64,000 nt of DNA. It comes from Holtermannia corniformis (taxonomy: Eukaryota > Basidiomycota > Tremellomycetes > Holtermanniales). The notes under the pieces are model-generated. The model did no database searches, had not been told where the DNA came from, and saw only the letters and a program-made list of their open reading frames with translations. Location: NCBI GenBank assembly GCA_001599935.1, contig BCIJ01000027.1:1-64000 (forward strand), written 5' to 3'. Below, in pieces: positions 33,509 to 45,875 of this stretch; position 1 is the stretch's first letter, and every line of letters starts with the position of its first letter. A program made the translations under genes and the position numbers.

Positions 33509-34377
33509 TCAGTGACCAGTGTTCAATACTAGAAGCCTGGCAGTTCCTTGCGGCCAATAATCGCGCTCCTGGTTCAGGAGGCCAAGCTGGGATTGCAGAG
33601 ACCAATAATGTGCAACTTCGCTGATGGCTGTACCACGAGTGAGCTGGCGTATCTGTGGATGGCGAACACACACCTTTCAGGCCCCGAGACTCCTCGAGCA
33701 TCTGTCGGAACCCTACTTCTACGCGCTTGTCAACGGAAGAAGGACTCTCCGACAATTCGGCCTCCCACAGCGGGTCCACTTCGTCCGTCCATTTCGAATA
33801 ATCCAAGTTGGGAAACCTTGCTTTTTGATCGGATAGGTTGCTGAGGCGTTCGGGTTCCCGGCTGCCCAGTCCCCAGATGCGCTCTCGGAGTTCCTGCTTA
33901 GTAAGTACTTACAGCTGAACAAGAGACAGAACGCACTGGCACGATAGTGGGTATGGTGGCGTGTTCAGTATCACGCAACGATTGCCATGCCCCGTTATCA
34001 CTTTCAATCGCCCTGGTGAGTGGGCTCGTGTAGGCACGCTCAGGTTCGTCTATGCCGCATTGCAGCGCAAGGTCGTAGGTCTTGCGCAGAAGATTGACCT
34101 CGCGACGGCCAGTGTCGGAAAGTGAGGGATCAATGTTCTCGCTCCGGTCGACATTGCCATGGCGAGCAGCCCACAGAACTTGAATGTTGTCAGATCCGCT
34201 TGACTGGCGCCAAGCTGAAGCAATCAATGGAAGTAGTCGGGTCAGCAGTATCGTGCAATCCTACGTACATTGTATCTGTTTCGCAAGCGCGCGTAGCTCT
34301 TCTTGCTGCTCAATAGTGAATGAGCCATCAGCGTCCGGAACAGGGAGCGGCTGGTTATGCAAGACGCGCGGAAACAT
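33509..34377 (-). CDS. Histidine phosphatase (phosphoglycerate-mutase-like), array copy 1
   Basis: Branch of the RHG histidine-phosphatase superfamily found in yeasts as PMU/YOR283W-like proteins. ATG 34377 (MFPRVLHNQPLPVPDADG). After an intron the catalytic motif reads VLWAARHGNVDR, then SLSDTGRREVNLLRKTY and AYTSPLTRAI. A 43-nt intron (gtgcgt...tactaagcag) joins PTIVP to ELRERIWGLG and ARFPNLDYSKW. A last intron leads to the end of the protein with HYWSLQSQLGL, where the second catalytic histidine is expected. It is the most divergent array member and lacks the N-terminal MxKxxxL...TPW(A/T)EA block of the others. Substrate unknown. Confidence 0.7.
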
Positions 34378-34490
34378 GAAGAGAACATGCACAGCTGTAT
34401 GGGTGGCTTCAAGAGCAAATCTGGGACTGCAATTCAACACGCGCTTGAAAGGAGCATGGATGCCATGACCAGGTTGGATGTTATGTACAC

Positions 34491-35680
34491 GTCATTACGT
34501 GGTCGTCATACGCTAGCGGTGGAACGACGCCGCTGCCTTCAAGCGACGACCACACCGCTTGACTTTGCGCTCGTCCAACCCACACTACAAGGACAGTCAT
34601 CTCGCCGTAAGTCAGCTGCCGAGGTGGCAAGCCCAGGGACTCCATGAGGCCGCTCAGATGATTCGAGTGCCCGGTGATACTTAAATCTGAACAATGTCAG
34701 GATCCTTCGACAAAAAAATGCACCATGCAGACTCACATGTGGCGTCACCTGCCAAAGTTAACATATCTTCGAGGCATCTTCCAGCTCTTGCCCTGATCTG
34801 CTCCTTGGTTTCGCGGTCAGCCGTAGGCTGCCATAGGTCGTCATCTTCGGTCAGTGCAGTGTAGTCCCATTTTGGAAAGCAGGTCTTGAGTTTTGAGACG
34901 GGCGATCGCATGTCACACTTGTGGACATGCAAGTTCTCGCGCAGATCCTACTTCCACGCCACGTCAGCACCTGCCGTGGCCTCGATTTGGCGCATGTGCC
35001 CACCTCTAGAACCACCGCCTTGACACCACGACCCCAGTCACCCTCTTCAGCTACTGTTGGGGCTGTCCAGCCCCAACTACGCCCTAGTGTCTCACCAGCA
35101 CGCTTGAGTGGGCTCACAAACCAAATGTCTGGTGTTGGCATGCCCGCTACGCCAGCCGCCTCACGCTGAAGTGCTTTGCCAAGCTCGTCCGCTTGAGCTT
35201 TACCGACGGCAGTCAGGAGTGGGTCTCGGGCATAATGTTTGAGAACATCCTAGCACGGTAGGATATCAGTCGGATGAAGATATTGTCAGGTGAGACGACA
35301 TACAGCGCCGTATTTCTTCCTCAAAAGGTTGTGCTCTCCTGTGTTTGCGGAATCAGTACGACTTCTCTCTCCATACCAGTGCGAATACCTTCCCCGTGAC
35401 GAGCAATGTACAGAATCTTGATGCTTTCACCGGGCTGGCACTCGCTCTGGAGAGCTGCCGGACGTGTCAGAGGTACATTGACTAGGTTGCTCACGAGAGA
35501 TCACTCGCCCTGAATCCTGGCTCGAAAGCCCTTCCATCCCTGTCCATCAGCGTCAATCAGACCAAAGTGGCCGCTCATCTACTGGGGTCAGCTATGGAAT
35601 AATCGCATCCACGTACTACTGACCGCTTCAGCCCATGGAGTGACGGCAAAGAAGCCTTCTATCAGTGCAGGCTTTGTCAT
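34491..35680 (-). CDS. Histidine phosphatase, array copy 2
   Basis: ATG 35680 gives MTKPALIEGFFAVTPWAEA, then an intron, then HFGLIDADGQGWKGFRARIQ. The RHG motif is IKILYIARHGEG. Further exons carry DPLLTAVGKAQADELGKAL, WFVSPLKRAGETLG, HKCDMRSPV and FPKWDYTAL. The second histidine lies in TGHSNHLSGLMESLG, and the protein continues past the usual end (VLVV) for about 33 extra residues to a stop at 34491. The intron after RARIQ has a GC donor (gcgagt, 35518), where copy 3 has gtaagt. It is closest to copy 3. It probably removes phosphate from a small metabolite or phosphoprotein; the substrate cannot be told from the sequence. Confidence 0.75.
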
Positions 35681-36128
35681 TGTATGATTGCTGAGAGTAT
35701 TCCGCGAGACAGGTGGGCGGTGTAAGCGGATGTGTGGACATTGGTAGTGTGGCGTGATTACCTTGTGACAAAAGATGGTCGGCGCGCATCGCACAAGGGA
35801 GATATCGAACAAGGGATGTTTGCAAAAAGTCTGCCGCAGTTAACATAATGGAGAAGCCAGCGTTCAGAGAATGGAGTGCTAAGAAAGGGTAGGAGCAAGG
35901 GAGCTCGCATTTCTATCCTCGCCCCGTTCGAGATTACCGTGGCGAGCAGCCCAATCACTTGGACATTTTTGGATCCCTTGGCGCTACGCCCGGTTGCAAG
36001 GGTCAGAAGTGAGGTATGTACCCGCAACAAGGCAACAACAAGCTACCACACGAACGCAGATCAGCAAGCAGTCGGCCTGAGCGAAAGTACATCTGCTACA
36101 TCATTGCAAGCCTGAGATGCCTGCCGGC
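35681..36128. other. Spacer between array copies 2 and 3
   Basis: About 450 bp with no gene. It lies upstream of copy 2 and downstream of copy 3, so it should contain the copy 2 promoter. Short ORFs here show no protein character. Confidence 0.5.
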
Positions 36129-37229
36129 TCATTCAATAGTGATGCGGACGACAAGCACAACCATCTCGCCGTAAGTCAGCCGGCGGGCCGGCAAGCCCAG
36201 ATACTCGAAAAGACCGCTTAAATGGTTTGAGTGGCCTGTGATACTGATATCTGTGAAAAGTCAGTACTTGCCGCAGCTACCATTATGCAAACTGACAAGT
36301 AGCGTCTGCGGCGCGGTCCAGGATCGTTTCGAAGGATTTTCCAGCTCTGGCTTGGATTGCCATCTGGGTCTCTCGATTTGTGGATCGCCACAGCTCGTCC
36401 TCCTCGGTAAGAGCCGTGTAGTCCCAGATGGGAAAGCTTTTCTTGAGTTCTGTAACGGGCGAGCGTATGTCACACTTATGAACATGCAAGTGTTCGCGAA
36501 GATTCTCGTGACGCCGGCATGTCAGTGTCGAGATGTCTGAGCCTTGATGGCGCGCAACTCACCTCGACAACGATCGCTTTGACGCCGCGCCCCCAATCCT
36601 TCCCATCCACCGGTGGTGCAGCTGTCCAACCCCAGGTCCGACCGAGCGTTTGACCAGCGCGCTTGAGGGGGCTGACAAACCACAATTCGGGCAGCGGCAT
36701 GGCGTTTTCCCCAGTCATTTCTTGCTGAAGTGCCTTGCCAAGCTCGTCTGCTTGCGCTTCACCCGCTTTAGTCAGAAGGGGATCCGGCGTGTAGTACTTG
36801 CAAACGTTCTGGCTACTCGTTAGCTTACGGATGGAGGTTGTCCACTCGTATACAAACCCCCGCTCCGTGTTTCGTCTTTAGAATGTTATGCTCTCCTAAG
36901 TGCGACTGTCACTTCTGGTTGTTTGCGGAGGGAGATGGAGATACCTTCACCATGGCGAGCCAGATATAGTACCTTGATGCTCTGACCGGGTCCACAATCG
37001 TCTTGAAGCACTACACTCTTGATCATTAGACCGATCTGACTCCTCGCCGCCACTTACCCTTGATCTTTCTCCGGAACCCATTCCATCCCTGACCTTCATT
37101 GTCAATCAGTCCGAAATGACCGTGGATCTGTGAGCGTCAGCTGTCGGTACACTCGGTGGTTGAGTACCTCACTGCCTCGGTCCACGGCGTGACGGCGAAC
37201 AGGTCGCTGAGAAGTTCGTGTTTCAACAT
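36129..37229 (-). CDS. Histidine phosphatase, array copy 3
   Basis: ATG 37229 gives MLKHELLSDLFAVTPWTEA, then HGHFGLIDNEGQGWNGFR. The catalytic motif is IKVLYLARHGEG. A middle exon has PLPELWFVSPLKRAGQTLGR and TWGWTAAPPVDGKDWGRGVK. After the next intron come HVHKCDIRSPVTELKKSF and WDYTAL, then SITGHSNHLSGLFEYLG with the second histidine and a short end (VVLVVRITIE). All introns are short and match copies 2 and 4 in place. This copy appears intact and defines the usual C-terminal end of the family. Confidence 0.78.
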
Positions 37230-37562
37230 GACGCGATAAGCCAAATCTAGAGATGGTTCATGACACTCTTGCGTACCCGCCAATTTATACAGAGGTCAGC
37301 TATACCCGCGCTGCGGCTGTACGAAAGGAAGGGACGGCTAGCAGACAAAGGACTCTAGCAAGAAAGGAGATGCCCGTAATGATGTGAGAACTGAGATTAT
37401 CCCGGCGCAAGCGCAATGTGAATTGGAAAAGGAGCCTAGAAAGGTGAAAAGGCTTTCTTACGCGCAGGGTCACATACATGTCTATTGTCGACGAGCAATT
37501 GTCCTTGCAAAGCTGATGTCGTGCAGCGGTCCCCGATTGGGGATCACGGTCACACGTTGACT
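37230..37562. other. Spacer between array copies 3 and 4
   Basis: About 330 bp without a gene, upstream of copy 3 and downstream of copy 4. It should contain the copy 3 promoter. Nothing else is recognised. Confidence 0.5.
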
Positions 37563-38670
37563 TCAATCCTCGGTGCTGCGCACGACGAGGATCTGCATTT
37601 CACCTTGCTCAAGGTGACGCTGCGGTTCGCCGAGGTACTCGAACAAGCTGCGGATGTAGCCAGAGTGCGACGAGATGCTGACGACTACACCGCGCTCGTC
37701 AGCTTTCAACAGCCGCAAAGGGGTGGCGGGATGCTCACACGTCTTACCGGCCGACTGCTGTCGGACTTGTTCGAATCCAACCCCGGCACGGTCGACGAGT
37801 TCCGGATCTGTCTCGCGACCCCACGCGCGCCAAGTGTGGTCCTCGTTGTTCAGCTGGTTGTAATCGAACGTCGGAAAGTGTGTTTTCAGCTCGGTTACGG
37901 GCAAACGAAGATCGCAGACGTTGACGTGAAGGTGCTCGCGCAGCTCCTTTTTGACGCGATTCAGCTCGTTCCGCAACATGAAGGCTAAGGCGACGCACTT
38001 CGATGACTGTCAAGGGTAGACCGCGACCCCAATCATTCGCATCGGTAGCATCGCCCGTCGTCCAGCCCCAGGTACGGCCTGCGGTCTGACCGCATCGCCT
38101 GAGAGGGCTACCAAAATACGCCTCGGGCAAAGGCATAGGGTTTTCTCCAGTACTTTCGCGCTGGACGATACTGCCTAGTTCATCAGCCTGATCTTCGCCC
38201 TTGGCGGTCAGGACTGGGTCGATCGTGTAGCGGGTGAAGGCCCCCTAGACGAACAGATCAGGGTCAGGATCTGTTTGAAAAGACTGTGGGTTGACTTGCT
38301 TCAGGTCCGAACTTGCTTTCCAGCTCATTGTGCTGAGCTGTGCGCAGCGTCAAATACGACCGACCTGTATATCACCCGACTCACCTTGTCCGTGTCTTCC
38401 AGTGAGGTAGACGGTGACAGTCTGTTTTGAGGTGCAGGTGCTCTGCAACTCTAGGCTAGGTTCAGTAGTCGCTACACGCTCGGCTCTGCACGGACCTCGT
38501 ATCTTGCGCACGAAACCTTGCCAGCCTTCCTGTGCAGGATCGATCAAGCCAAACTGCCGTGTTTTCTGCGTCAAAGAGTTAGCCGTCATCCAAAGTGTGC
38601 CTGCGCTACCGACAGCTTCAGCCCAAGGTAAGGCCTCAAAGTAGCCCGGTAGAATCTCGTGCTTGACCAT
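37563..38670 (-). CDS. Histidine phosphatase, array copy 4
   Basis: ATG 38670 gives MVKHEILPGYFEALPWAEAV, then RQFGLIDPAQEGWQGFVRKI. After an intron the motif reads VTVYLTGRHGQG. Then come RYTIDPVLTAKGEDQADELG, YFGSPLRRCGQTAGRTWGW, HVNVCDLRLPVTELKTHF and PTFDYNQL. The last exon has VVSISSHSGYIRSLFEYLG with the second catalytic histidine and ends at 37563. In YLTGRHGQG a Gly precedes the RHG where copies 1-3 have Ala. The first exon is longer because no intron follows PWAEAV at the position used in copies 2 and 3. Confidence 0.78.
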
Positions 38671-39111
38671 GACAGTGCGCGACTGTATCGAAACGGGATG
38701 GCTCGGTCTCAGGCATGCGCGCTTACAAAGGGCTGTGCGGTATATGAAATGACCCAAAGATTGAGGAGTGACACAGGGATCGACAAAAGAGTGGGACAGC
38801 TGTGGCGTCCACATGCTCAGCGATCCGCCGGGGCTCCAGCCGGCAGCAATTGCGATCGAGTCCGTGACATGGATTACGTAATCAGTCGCCACCGAGCCAA
38901 CTTGGTACAGCTCACGACTGTGCTGAAGACACGACCGTCCTTGGAAACGTTTTCGTTGGGAGCAAGGTGCTCTCAGGACGGACCAGAGGCAGGGTGCAAC
39001 GCGATAGAGGATGGCGCCGACGCGGACCGAGCTGCTGTGGACGCAGGGCCAAGATGAAGCGGTAGAAGTCAACCAACGAGCATTGATCGATAGTGCGTAG
39101 AGTCGACAGTC
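38671..39111. other. Divergent intergenic region between array copy 4 and the DUF3684 gene
   Basis: About 440 bp between two divergent start codons; it must hold both promoters. ORFs crossing it on either strand have no recognisable domain. Confidence 0.5.
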
Positions 39112-42100
39112 ATGCCTTTTGGTGATTGACTCGCACTGGTCCTGTCAGAGATTCTCGCACGATATTCGGGAGAAAACACAAGTACGTCGCAGTCCGATGC
39201 TTCACCTCGGGATCCGTGCTGAGCTCTGTAGTCTTTCGAGAGCTACTACAGAACGCAGACGACGCGGGCGTAAGTCTGCCACTGTATGAGTGCAGATCCC
39301 AATTGACAGCTTTACCAGGCCCAGCATGTCCAGATCAAGTACTACACCAAAGCTGGCGTTCAGCGCCTCGAGTCAGAGGGGTCATCTGACGCGCGACAAT
39401 TGAAAGTCATCGATGACGGCGAGGAAGTTGTAGATTTGCCAGACCTGAAGAAATCTCTGGTATGCAGGAGATCAGCCGCGTACGCTCATGCTCACCCATG
39501 CAGATGGCGCGCTACGTCGTCTCGAACGACGGTATCCCCTTTCGGCCCCAGGACTGGCAGCGTCTCAAGAAGATTGCAGAGGGCAACCCAGACGAGGAGA
39601 AGATCGGAGCGTGTGTCCTGAATCTAGCAATGTTACTTGACAATTGACGACATTGTAGCTTTGGCGTAGGCTTCTACTCGCTCTGGTCGGTGTGTGAGAG
39701 TCCCTTGGTCGAGTCGGGCGACAAGTGGATGGGTTTCTACTGGAAGGACGGCAAGGATCAAGTGAGTGGCGTGACGTCTTCCGTATCATCGACGACTGCT
39801 GACACGGTGCAGCTACTGGCGCGTTCCGGCCCATTGCCAGCTCCCGACCCGTCTACACTTACCACGCCGACCCTGAGTGGCAACCCCTGGACATCCTTCA
39901 CAATGGATCTTCGATCACCGACGGAGCTTGAAGCGCCAATGGACTTTGCACGCTTCCTCGTCACTTCACTCACGTTCATGAGATCGATCCGTCGAATCGA
40001 CATGCTGGTGGACGATACGACCGTGCTGTCCATCACGAAAGCGACGGGTGCCGAGGAGCGTGTCGAGACATCCCGCCTTGGTGGTCCTCGAGGGCTCGAG
40101 GCCCGAAGTCCTGGCGGCGTAATGTACGCTTCCAAACTAGATGCGACGGGCATGGTCATCACCGCCAGAGTAATGCGCTATCTCGCGGCTTCGGGCTTCA
40201 CTCCGCCACCTCTACCACCGCCAGCGCCCGTCCAATCCCAAACGTCAAGCTTCGCCTCTATGCTCTCGTCCGCTCTGTGGTCACGCTCCAAGCCCTCAAC
40301 ACCGGTACCGTCCCTCCAGCCTCCACCACCATCAGAACCGCCCAGCAAGCAACTTGAATTTGCGGAAAAGTTCATGGAGCTCAAGATCTACCAAGCGGAC
40401 ATTTCCATCACGGTCGGCAAAGACTTTGGACGTGAACTTGAGCGCGCGACAAAGAAAGCGCCGCCGGCACGCACGAGCTTGAGCTTGATCTTTTCGAGTG
40501 GCAAGGCGCAGAGTGTGGATGATGGCGAGGAAGAGACAGAGGAGGGCGCTGGCATTTTTGCTGGATTGATGCCAAAGTCGGATGGGTACGTGCTGCGATG
40601 GGATATTACAGCAAGGACTGAAACAGGACTTTAGCGTAGCAACAGGGAGGATCTTCATCGTACATACAGGCCCTCAGAGCGAAGGCCGCGGCTGATAACT
40701 CTTAGGGTCAAGCTACGGGTCAGACGACAGGTATCGGCGGCCACATTGCTGCACGCTTTATCCCGACCGTAGAGCGAGAGTCTATAGACCTTGTGTGAGT
40801 ACTCTGTTGGTTGGTCATTTCTCGGCTCATCAATGTGCAGAGATCGACATGTGTCCCACTGGGTTAGCGCAACGCAGATTTCTGGTGACGGGAGTTGATA
40901 TTGGCACAGAACAAAGAGTTGCTGTACATTGGTGGATACGTGGCACGAGCCGTGTACGAGGTTGAGCTCCAAGGTAGGTGAGTACCCTTCAGCTCAATCA
41001 TGCTGATCGTTGCAGAGTGTGCCCGGGCAAGTATGGATGTTGACGACGCTCGTGATGCCGCTCGCGCTCGCGCGGCACACGCTCTACAATTCTTCACGTT
41101 TCATGCTTCAACGCCCTCACCTGTCGTCAGCCGCGATATGGAACTCGCTTTCTTCGCATGCGCGCGTGACCTCGGCTCCTTCCCAATCATGTCGAGCCTG
41201 GGCGTCCGGCAAGCCTCTCAGGTTCGACTACCCCATCCTGTCCTATCGACATTTTTGCACGGGATGCCAACCATCCACGAAGAGACATTGAATGGGTCAG
41301 GACGTATGGTTGCGCGGCTCAAGGAGCGCGGTCTGCTGCGCGAGCCGTCAATGGACGACGTTATCAAGGAACTCGGCGCTCGGCCCTTGAACGAGCAAGA
41401 AATGATCGACTGCCTGAAGTGGTGGTTATCGCTCTCAACTCTCAAGGAGTACAACCCAAGCTTACGCAGCAAATTGCTCGACGCTGCCATCTTCACTTGC
41501 AAGGATGGCGACGTCGAAAAGGTCGTGCCGCTATCGATGATCCGGACGTTTATCAATCCAAGGACGTCCGCGATCCCGACAGACCTTCCGCTGCCAGAGC
41601 ACACTCTTCCGTATACCATCTCGAAGCAGCTTGCCGTGGACAAGCTGTACCCTGTCTTTGGGTGGGCAGAGCTTTCCTTACCCGACTACGTCGCGTTCCT
41701 GTGTTCGCCTACCATGTCAAGCGCCAACACGGCCATCGACACCGACATCCGGTTGTCACCCGTCTTTGCTGAGCGCATCTTTGGGGTCCTGTCGCGGGCA
41801 TGGCCGCAGCTATCCGCATTTTCAACGGGCGCTATCGCTGCAACCCTCAAAGATGTGACTTGCGTGCCTACACGGACAGGGATGAAGAAGCCAGCGGAGG
41901 CCTACTTCGACACAGTCAAGCTGTTCCCCGACCTGGCCATCATCGCACTGCCGAAGGGTACCCCGATCAAGGGCATGCTTGAAAAGGTCTTCGTCACCCT
42001 GGGTGTGAGGCGTACGGTGGACCTTCAGCTCGTCTTCTCACGGTGAGCAACTTTTTTGCCGTATCCTCGATGATGCTGACGTCCCGTCCTCAGCTTGGTT

Positions 42101-45100
42101 GGCGGCGGCGAGTGGAGCGTATCGGATCTCGTCAAATACCTCGTGTCTGTCCGGGATACTTTGACTTCTGAGGAAATCTCCAAACTCAAGAAAACGGCCG
42201 CGTTCCCTCTGGAAGTTAAGGCTTCGGCTTCGGCGTCAAGCACCGACGGAGCAGCTGGCAAGCCAAAAGTTCAGCGACGGATGCCAGAGCAACTATACGA
42301 GCCCGTTGATACACTTCGCAATTTGGGCCTCCCGGTGCTCGATTGGGGTGAAGCAAAGTGGCGGTCGTCCTCAGACGAGGGTACGTTTCCTTGTAGCGTT
42401 GCGACTTATCTGACCGGGACTGCCAGCTAAATTGCTCTTTGCGTTTGGATTACGCCGCTATCCGCCAATCGACCAACTGCTGAAGATGGCGGCAACTGAG
42501 GGTGCCGAGAGGCAAGCTGCGCTGCGCTATCTGCTGGCCAACATGGATTCGCACTATGCGGGGTTCAAAGCCGACGCACATGCTGCTATTGCATTCCTGC
42601 CCGCTGTCAAGCCAGACGGTACAACTTTCCTGGCCAAGGCAGGCGAGGTGAGTCGGCGACTCTGCTGCACGTTGCGGAGAACCTGAAGCGTCCGACAGGT
42701 ATTCTTGAATCCGACTTGCAGTGTGATGGGCTTCGCCGTGGTTCAAGAGTTACTTCTTGACGCACCTTCAGCGACAAAGCTCGGTGTGATGACTGACCCT
42801 CCCACGTCGGTGTTGGCGGTAACCCTCGCACGCAATCCGCCCCATGACACAGCCCACGCTGTCAAGGTCTTTGAGGTGGGTGACTCTCGTTACGGGCGCA
42901 TGGACTCACACCACCTAGTACATGGCGACTCGCATTGGCGTTGCCGCCGAACAGGACTTTCAGCTATTGCGTACCGCCAGATTCATCCCGCTACGCTCAA
43001 TAGGGTCAGAGAAGTCTGCGTCTGAGAAGTCCCGCATTCAGTACGCGCGCCCGTCTCAGGTGTACTTCGCTTCGGCTTCGAAAGACACGACGCAGTCACT
43101 GTACCAGTCGTTCTTCACTTACGTCAACATGGGCGACCGTGCAAACAACTTCTTACGCGCTTGCGGTGTAAAGTCAGAACCGTCCATTGTCGGTGCGTAA
43201 TCGAAGCAGACTTTGAGCAGTACACTGACCTGCTGCAGAGGTCACCACGCTGCTTGTGCGGGACCCACAGAGGTTTCTGCAGCTGGCTGGGTCACCGGAT
43301 AGGTGCGCCGATGCATGGTCTTACCAGGTCGCACGCTGATCGCGGCTCAGATATCAAAACCAGCTTCGCCAAGTGGCGGCAAACTACTCTTCCTTGCCAT
43401 ATGCTACAAAAAGCGCCATGCGAAGTGCTCCATTTCTGCTTGCATCGCAGATGGTCCCGCAAGCGTCAGGGTCTTCGAAAAAGCGCCTCTCGCTGGAGAA
43501 GCCTCACGCAGTGGAAGCATTCGACTCTGACGACACCGTGCAAGTATGGAAGCTTGCCAAGGCGTCCGAGGTACGTAGCATCTACTGTATCGATACGCAC
43601 CTGACACTGGCAGATTGCCATCATCGACGACACCAACCCCTACCACTTGTTTGGTGACGCTGTATTGGCCGCTCCGCAGGTAAGTTGCTGTGTAGACCCG
43701 GCCGCGCAGACTGACACGAGACACAGGAAACCCTGCTGGAAGACTTCTACGGCCAGCTCGGATCGAAACTGCTCAGTGGCCTGGTACAAGACGAGTACAA
43801 AGTAGACGGTCCAACAAGCGCCACCGCGCCACTCGCCGTTAGCTTGAAGAAGCTCGTGTTGGAGCGTCTCGCTTTATTCCTAGCCGAGCCTCGCCGCAAG
43901 TCGTCAGATATCAACTTGGACTGGCTCAAGAAAGATGGCAACTTTCAAGTGCTGCAGGTGCGCGGCCTCAAGGTCAAGCGCACGTACCGCTACGCCGGCG
44001 CGGAAAGGAGCAACGTGCAGGCTCGTACCTGGGTGCATCAGACGTGACCTTTGCTGACATTGCCCAGCCCATGTCTGCCGCCGCCACCCGCGATCGGTCA
44101 AAAGTCATCACGCTGTCCATCTCGGGCAGTCTCGAGCCTGACTACTACGAGTATGTTTTAATGAAGTGAACGCTATCGTCGGCTGAAAGTGCATAGAATT
44201 GCGTCTGCGCTAGTCAAGGTCCTCTTCAGGACGAGCCGACCAGATGAGCCGTTGCTTCTGATGACGTGAGAAACAACGCACTCACCACAAGTAGCTTACG
44301 TTTGGTTTTAGCATTCTATCGACGCCGTTACCTGCTTTGCGTCGTCGAGTGAGTCGCAAAGACATCTGGCATTTAATCAGCGCTAACATATGAGCAGGGT
44401 GTGTGATGACTCACAGATCGAGTGAGGACAAGCTGATGGAGGCAGGCTACAATGTCGATCGCATCCTGAACCAGCAAAAGGCGGAACGGATTGCGCTCGA
44501 AGCTCAGATCACCCAGGAGCGGGAGAATCGTGACCAGCAGGCACTACCAGCCAGTGGCACGGAAGAGGATTCCACTGAACAGTCCGCGTTGATCCCAAGC
44601 ATGCCGGTGCGCACTAGCATGGCTACTCGAATCAAGCTTACCTCTGAAGAACGGCTCCGCGCCATCCGAAGCAGGCTCATCCGTCAGTTCCGGTACCAAG
44701 AGGTCATCTTTCCTGGACAAGCTCAAACGACGGTCCTCGCAATCAAGCATATCGCGGCCAAACTTTCCGGGACTTCCGCCAGGCATCGGAAACGCCATCA
44801 CCACAGCGTTAAGCGGCAGCAACCGGGGTGGACCCAACTTTGCCGATGGGGCTGGCCCAAGCCAGCAGGGTCATGGTCCGCGTTCTTTCACGACCAAGCA
44901 GCCGACAAATGTCGATGATATCAGTACGTCGACTCTGTCAACGAGCACGCCGAGCTGATGGTTGCAGAAAACACTGTACAGAGAGCCGTCGCGGCATCCC
45001 GACCCGAGCGTTCGACCAACATTACGGACAAGCAGTCGCTCGTGCAAAACGTCAAGGAGAGCTCGGACGCTTACTGCGATGTGTCGGGTGTCACTGCTGA

Positions 45101-45832
45101 TCTGTCACTTGGTATGATTGGATGCCTCGCTTTCTTGGACTTGGACTGACAGTGGGGAGCCGAGACGCTGCCGTCTGGGCTGAAGCTTTACATCCCCAAA
45201 GGTCGGTCCCAAGCAAGCACACTAATGGTTTCGGCTGACGCAAGCGCTGTAGATGTTGCCGATCGGCAGGGCTACATCGCCCAGCAACGCGACATGTGTG
45301 ATCGGTTTGCCAACGCCATCATCCAGCCGATTGGATCCATCTTTGGGGTGCGTTCCTTACTCGAGTCACAAGGCGCGGCTCGTTGACAGTCCCACAGCTA
45401 GAGCCGGCCTCTCTTCACATCTTTATCGATCACGAGGGTCCGTTGATAGCATTCAATCGCGGTGGAAGTCTGTTTATGAACGCGTACGTCCAACAGGGCT
45501 GTATCAGGTAGTGCTGACGACGTGGTAGCCGCTATTATCAGTCATGGCGTAAGCTAGTCGAGCGTCTGAGCGACTGACACTGACGCCAGCAGATGACGCC
45601 CAGGTTCTCAGCGGCCAGCGCGGTGAAGCTCTCGTATCGTGGTATTTTTCCATTGCGCATGAGCTCGCACACAACCTTGGTTCGTTCCTCCCCGTCGTCT
45701 CAGGATAGATCGCTCACGCTTATTCACGCAGAATCCCAGCACAACAGCACGCACGAATTCTACTTTTCCAGCATTTCCGAAACGTTCCTCGTCCCCTTCA
45801 TGCGGTTGCTCCAGCAGGCTGGCACCGTCTGA
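39112..45832 (+). CDS. DUF3684 protein with sacsin-like GHKL ATPase domain and C-terminal HELAH motif
   Basis: A very large fungal protein (my estimate 1,800-1,900 aa) of unknown function. ATG 39112 (MPFEILARYSGEN) starts a spliced N-terminal domain with FRELLQNADDAG, the ATP-binding N-box seen in sacsin-type GHKL ATPases, then VVSNDGIPFRPQDW and GAFGVGFYSLWSV (G-box like). The middle part is DUF3684-like: VVSRDMELAFFACARDLGSF, HGMPTIHEETLNGSGRMVAR and FGLRRYPPIDQLL. The C-terminus has FIDHEGPLIAFNRGGSLFMN, WYFSIAHELAHNLV and STHEFYFSSISE. HELAH is a zinc-metallopeptidase-type HExxH motif. About twenty short introns; those between 43.2 and 45.6 kb are not all fixed. It is tail to tail with the next gene. 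Confidence 0.82.
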
Positions 45833-45875
45833 GCCGTCGCATTACACCAGTATTGTATATCACGCATATATGCAT

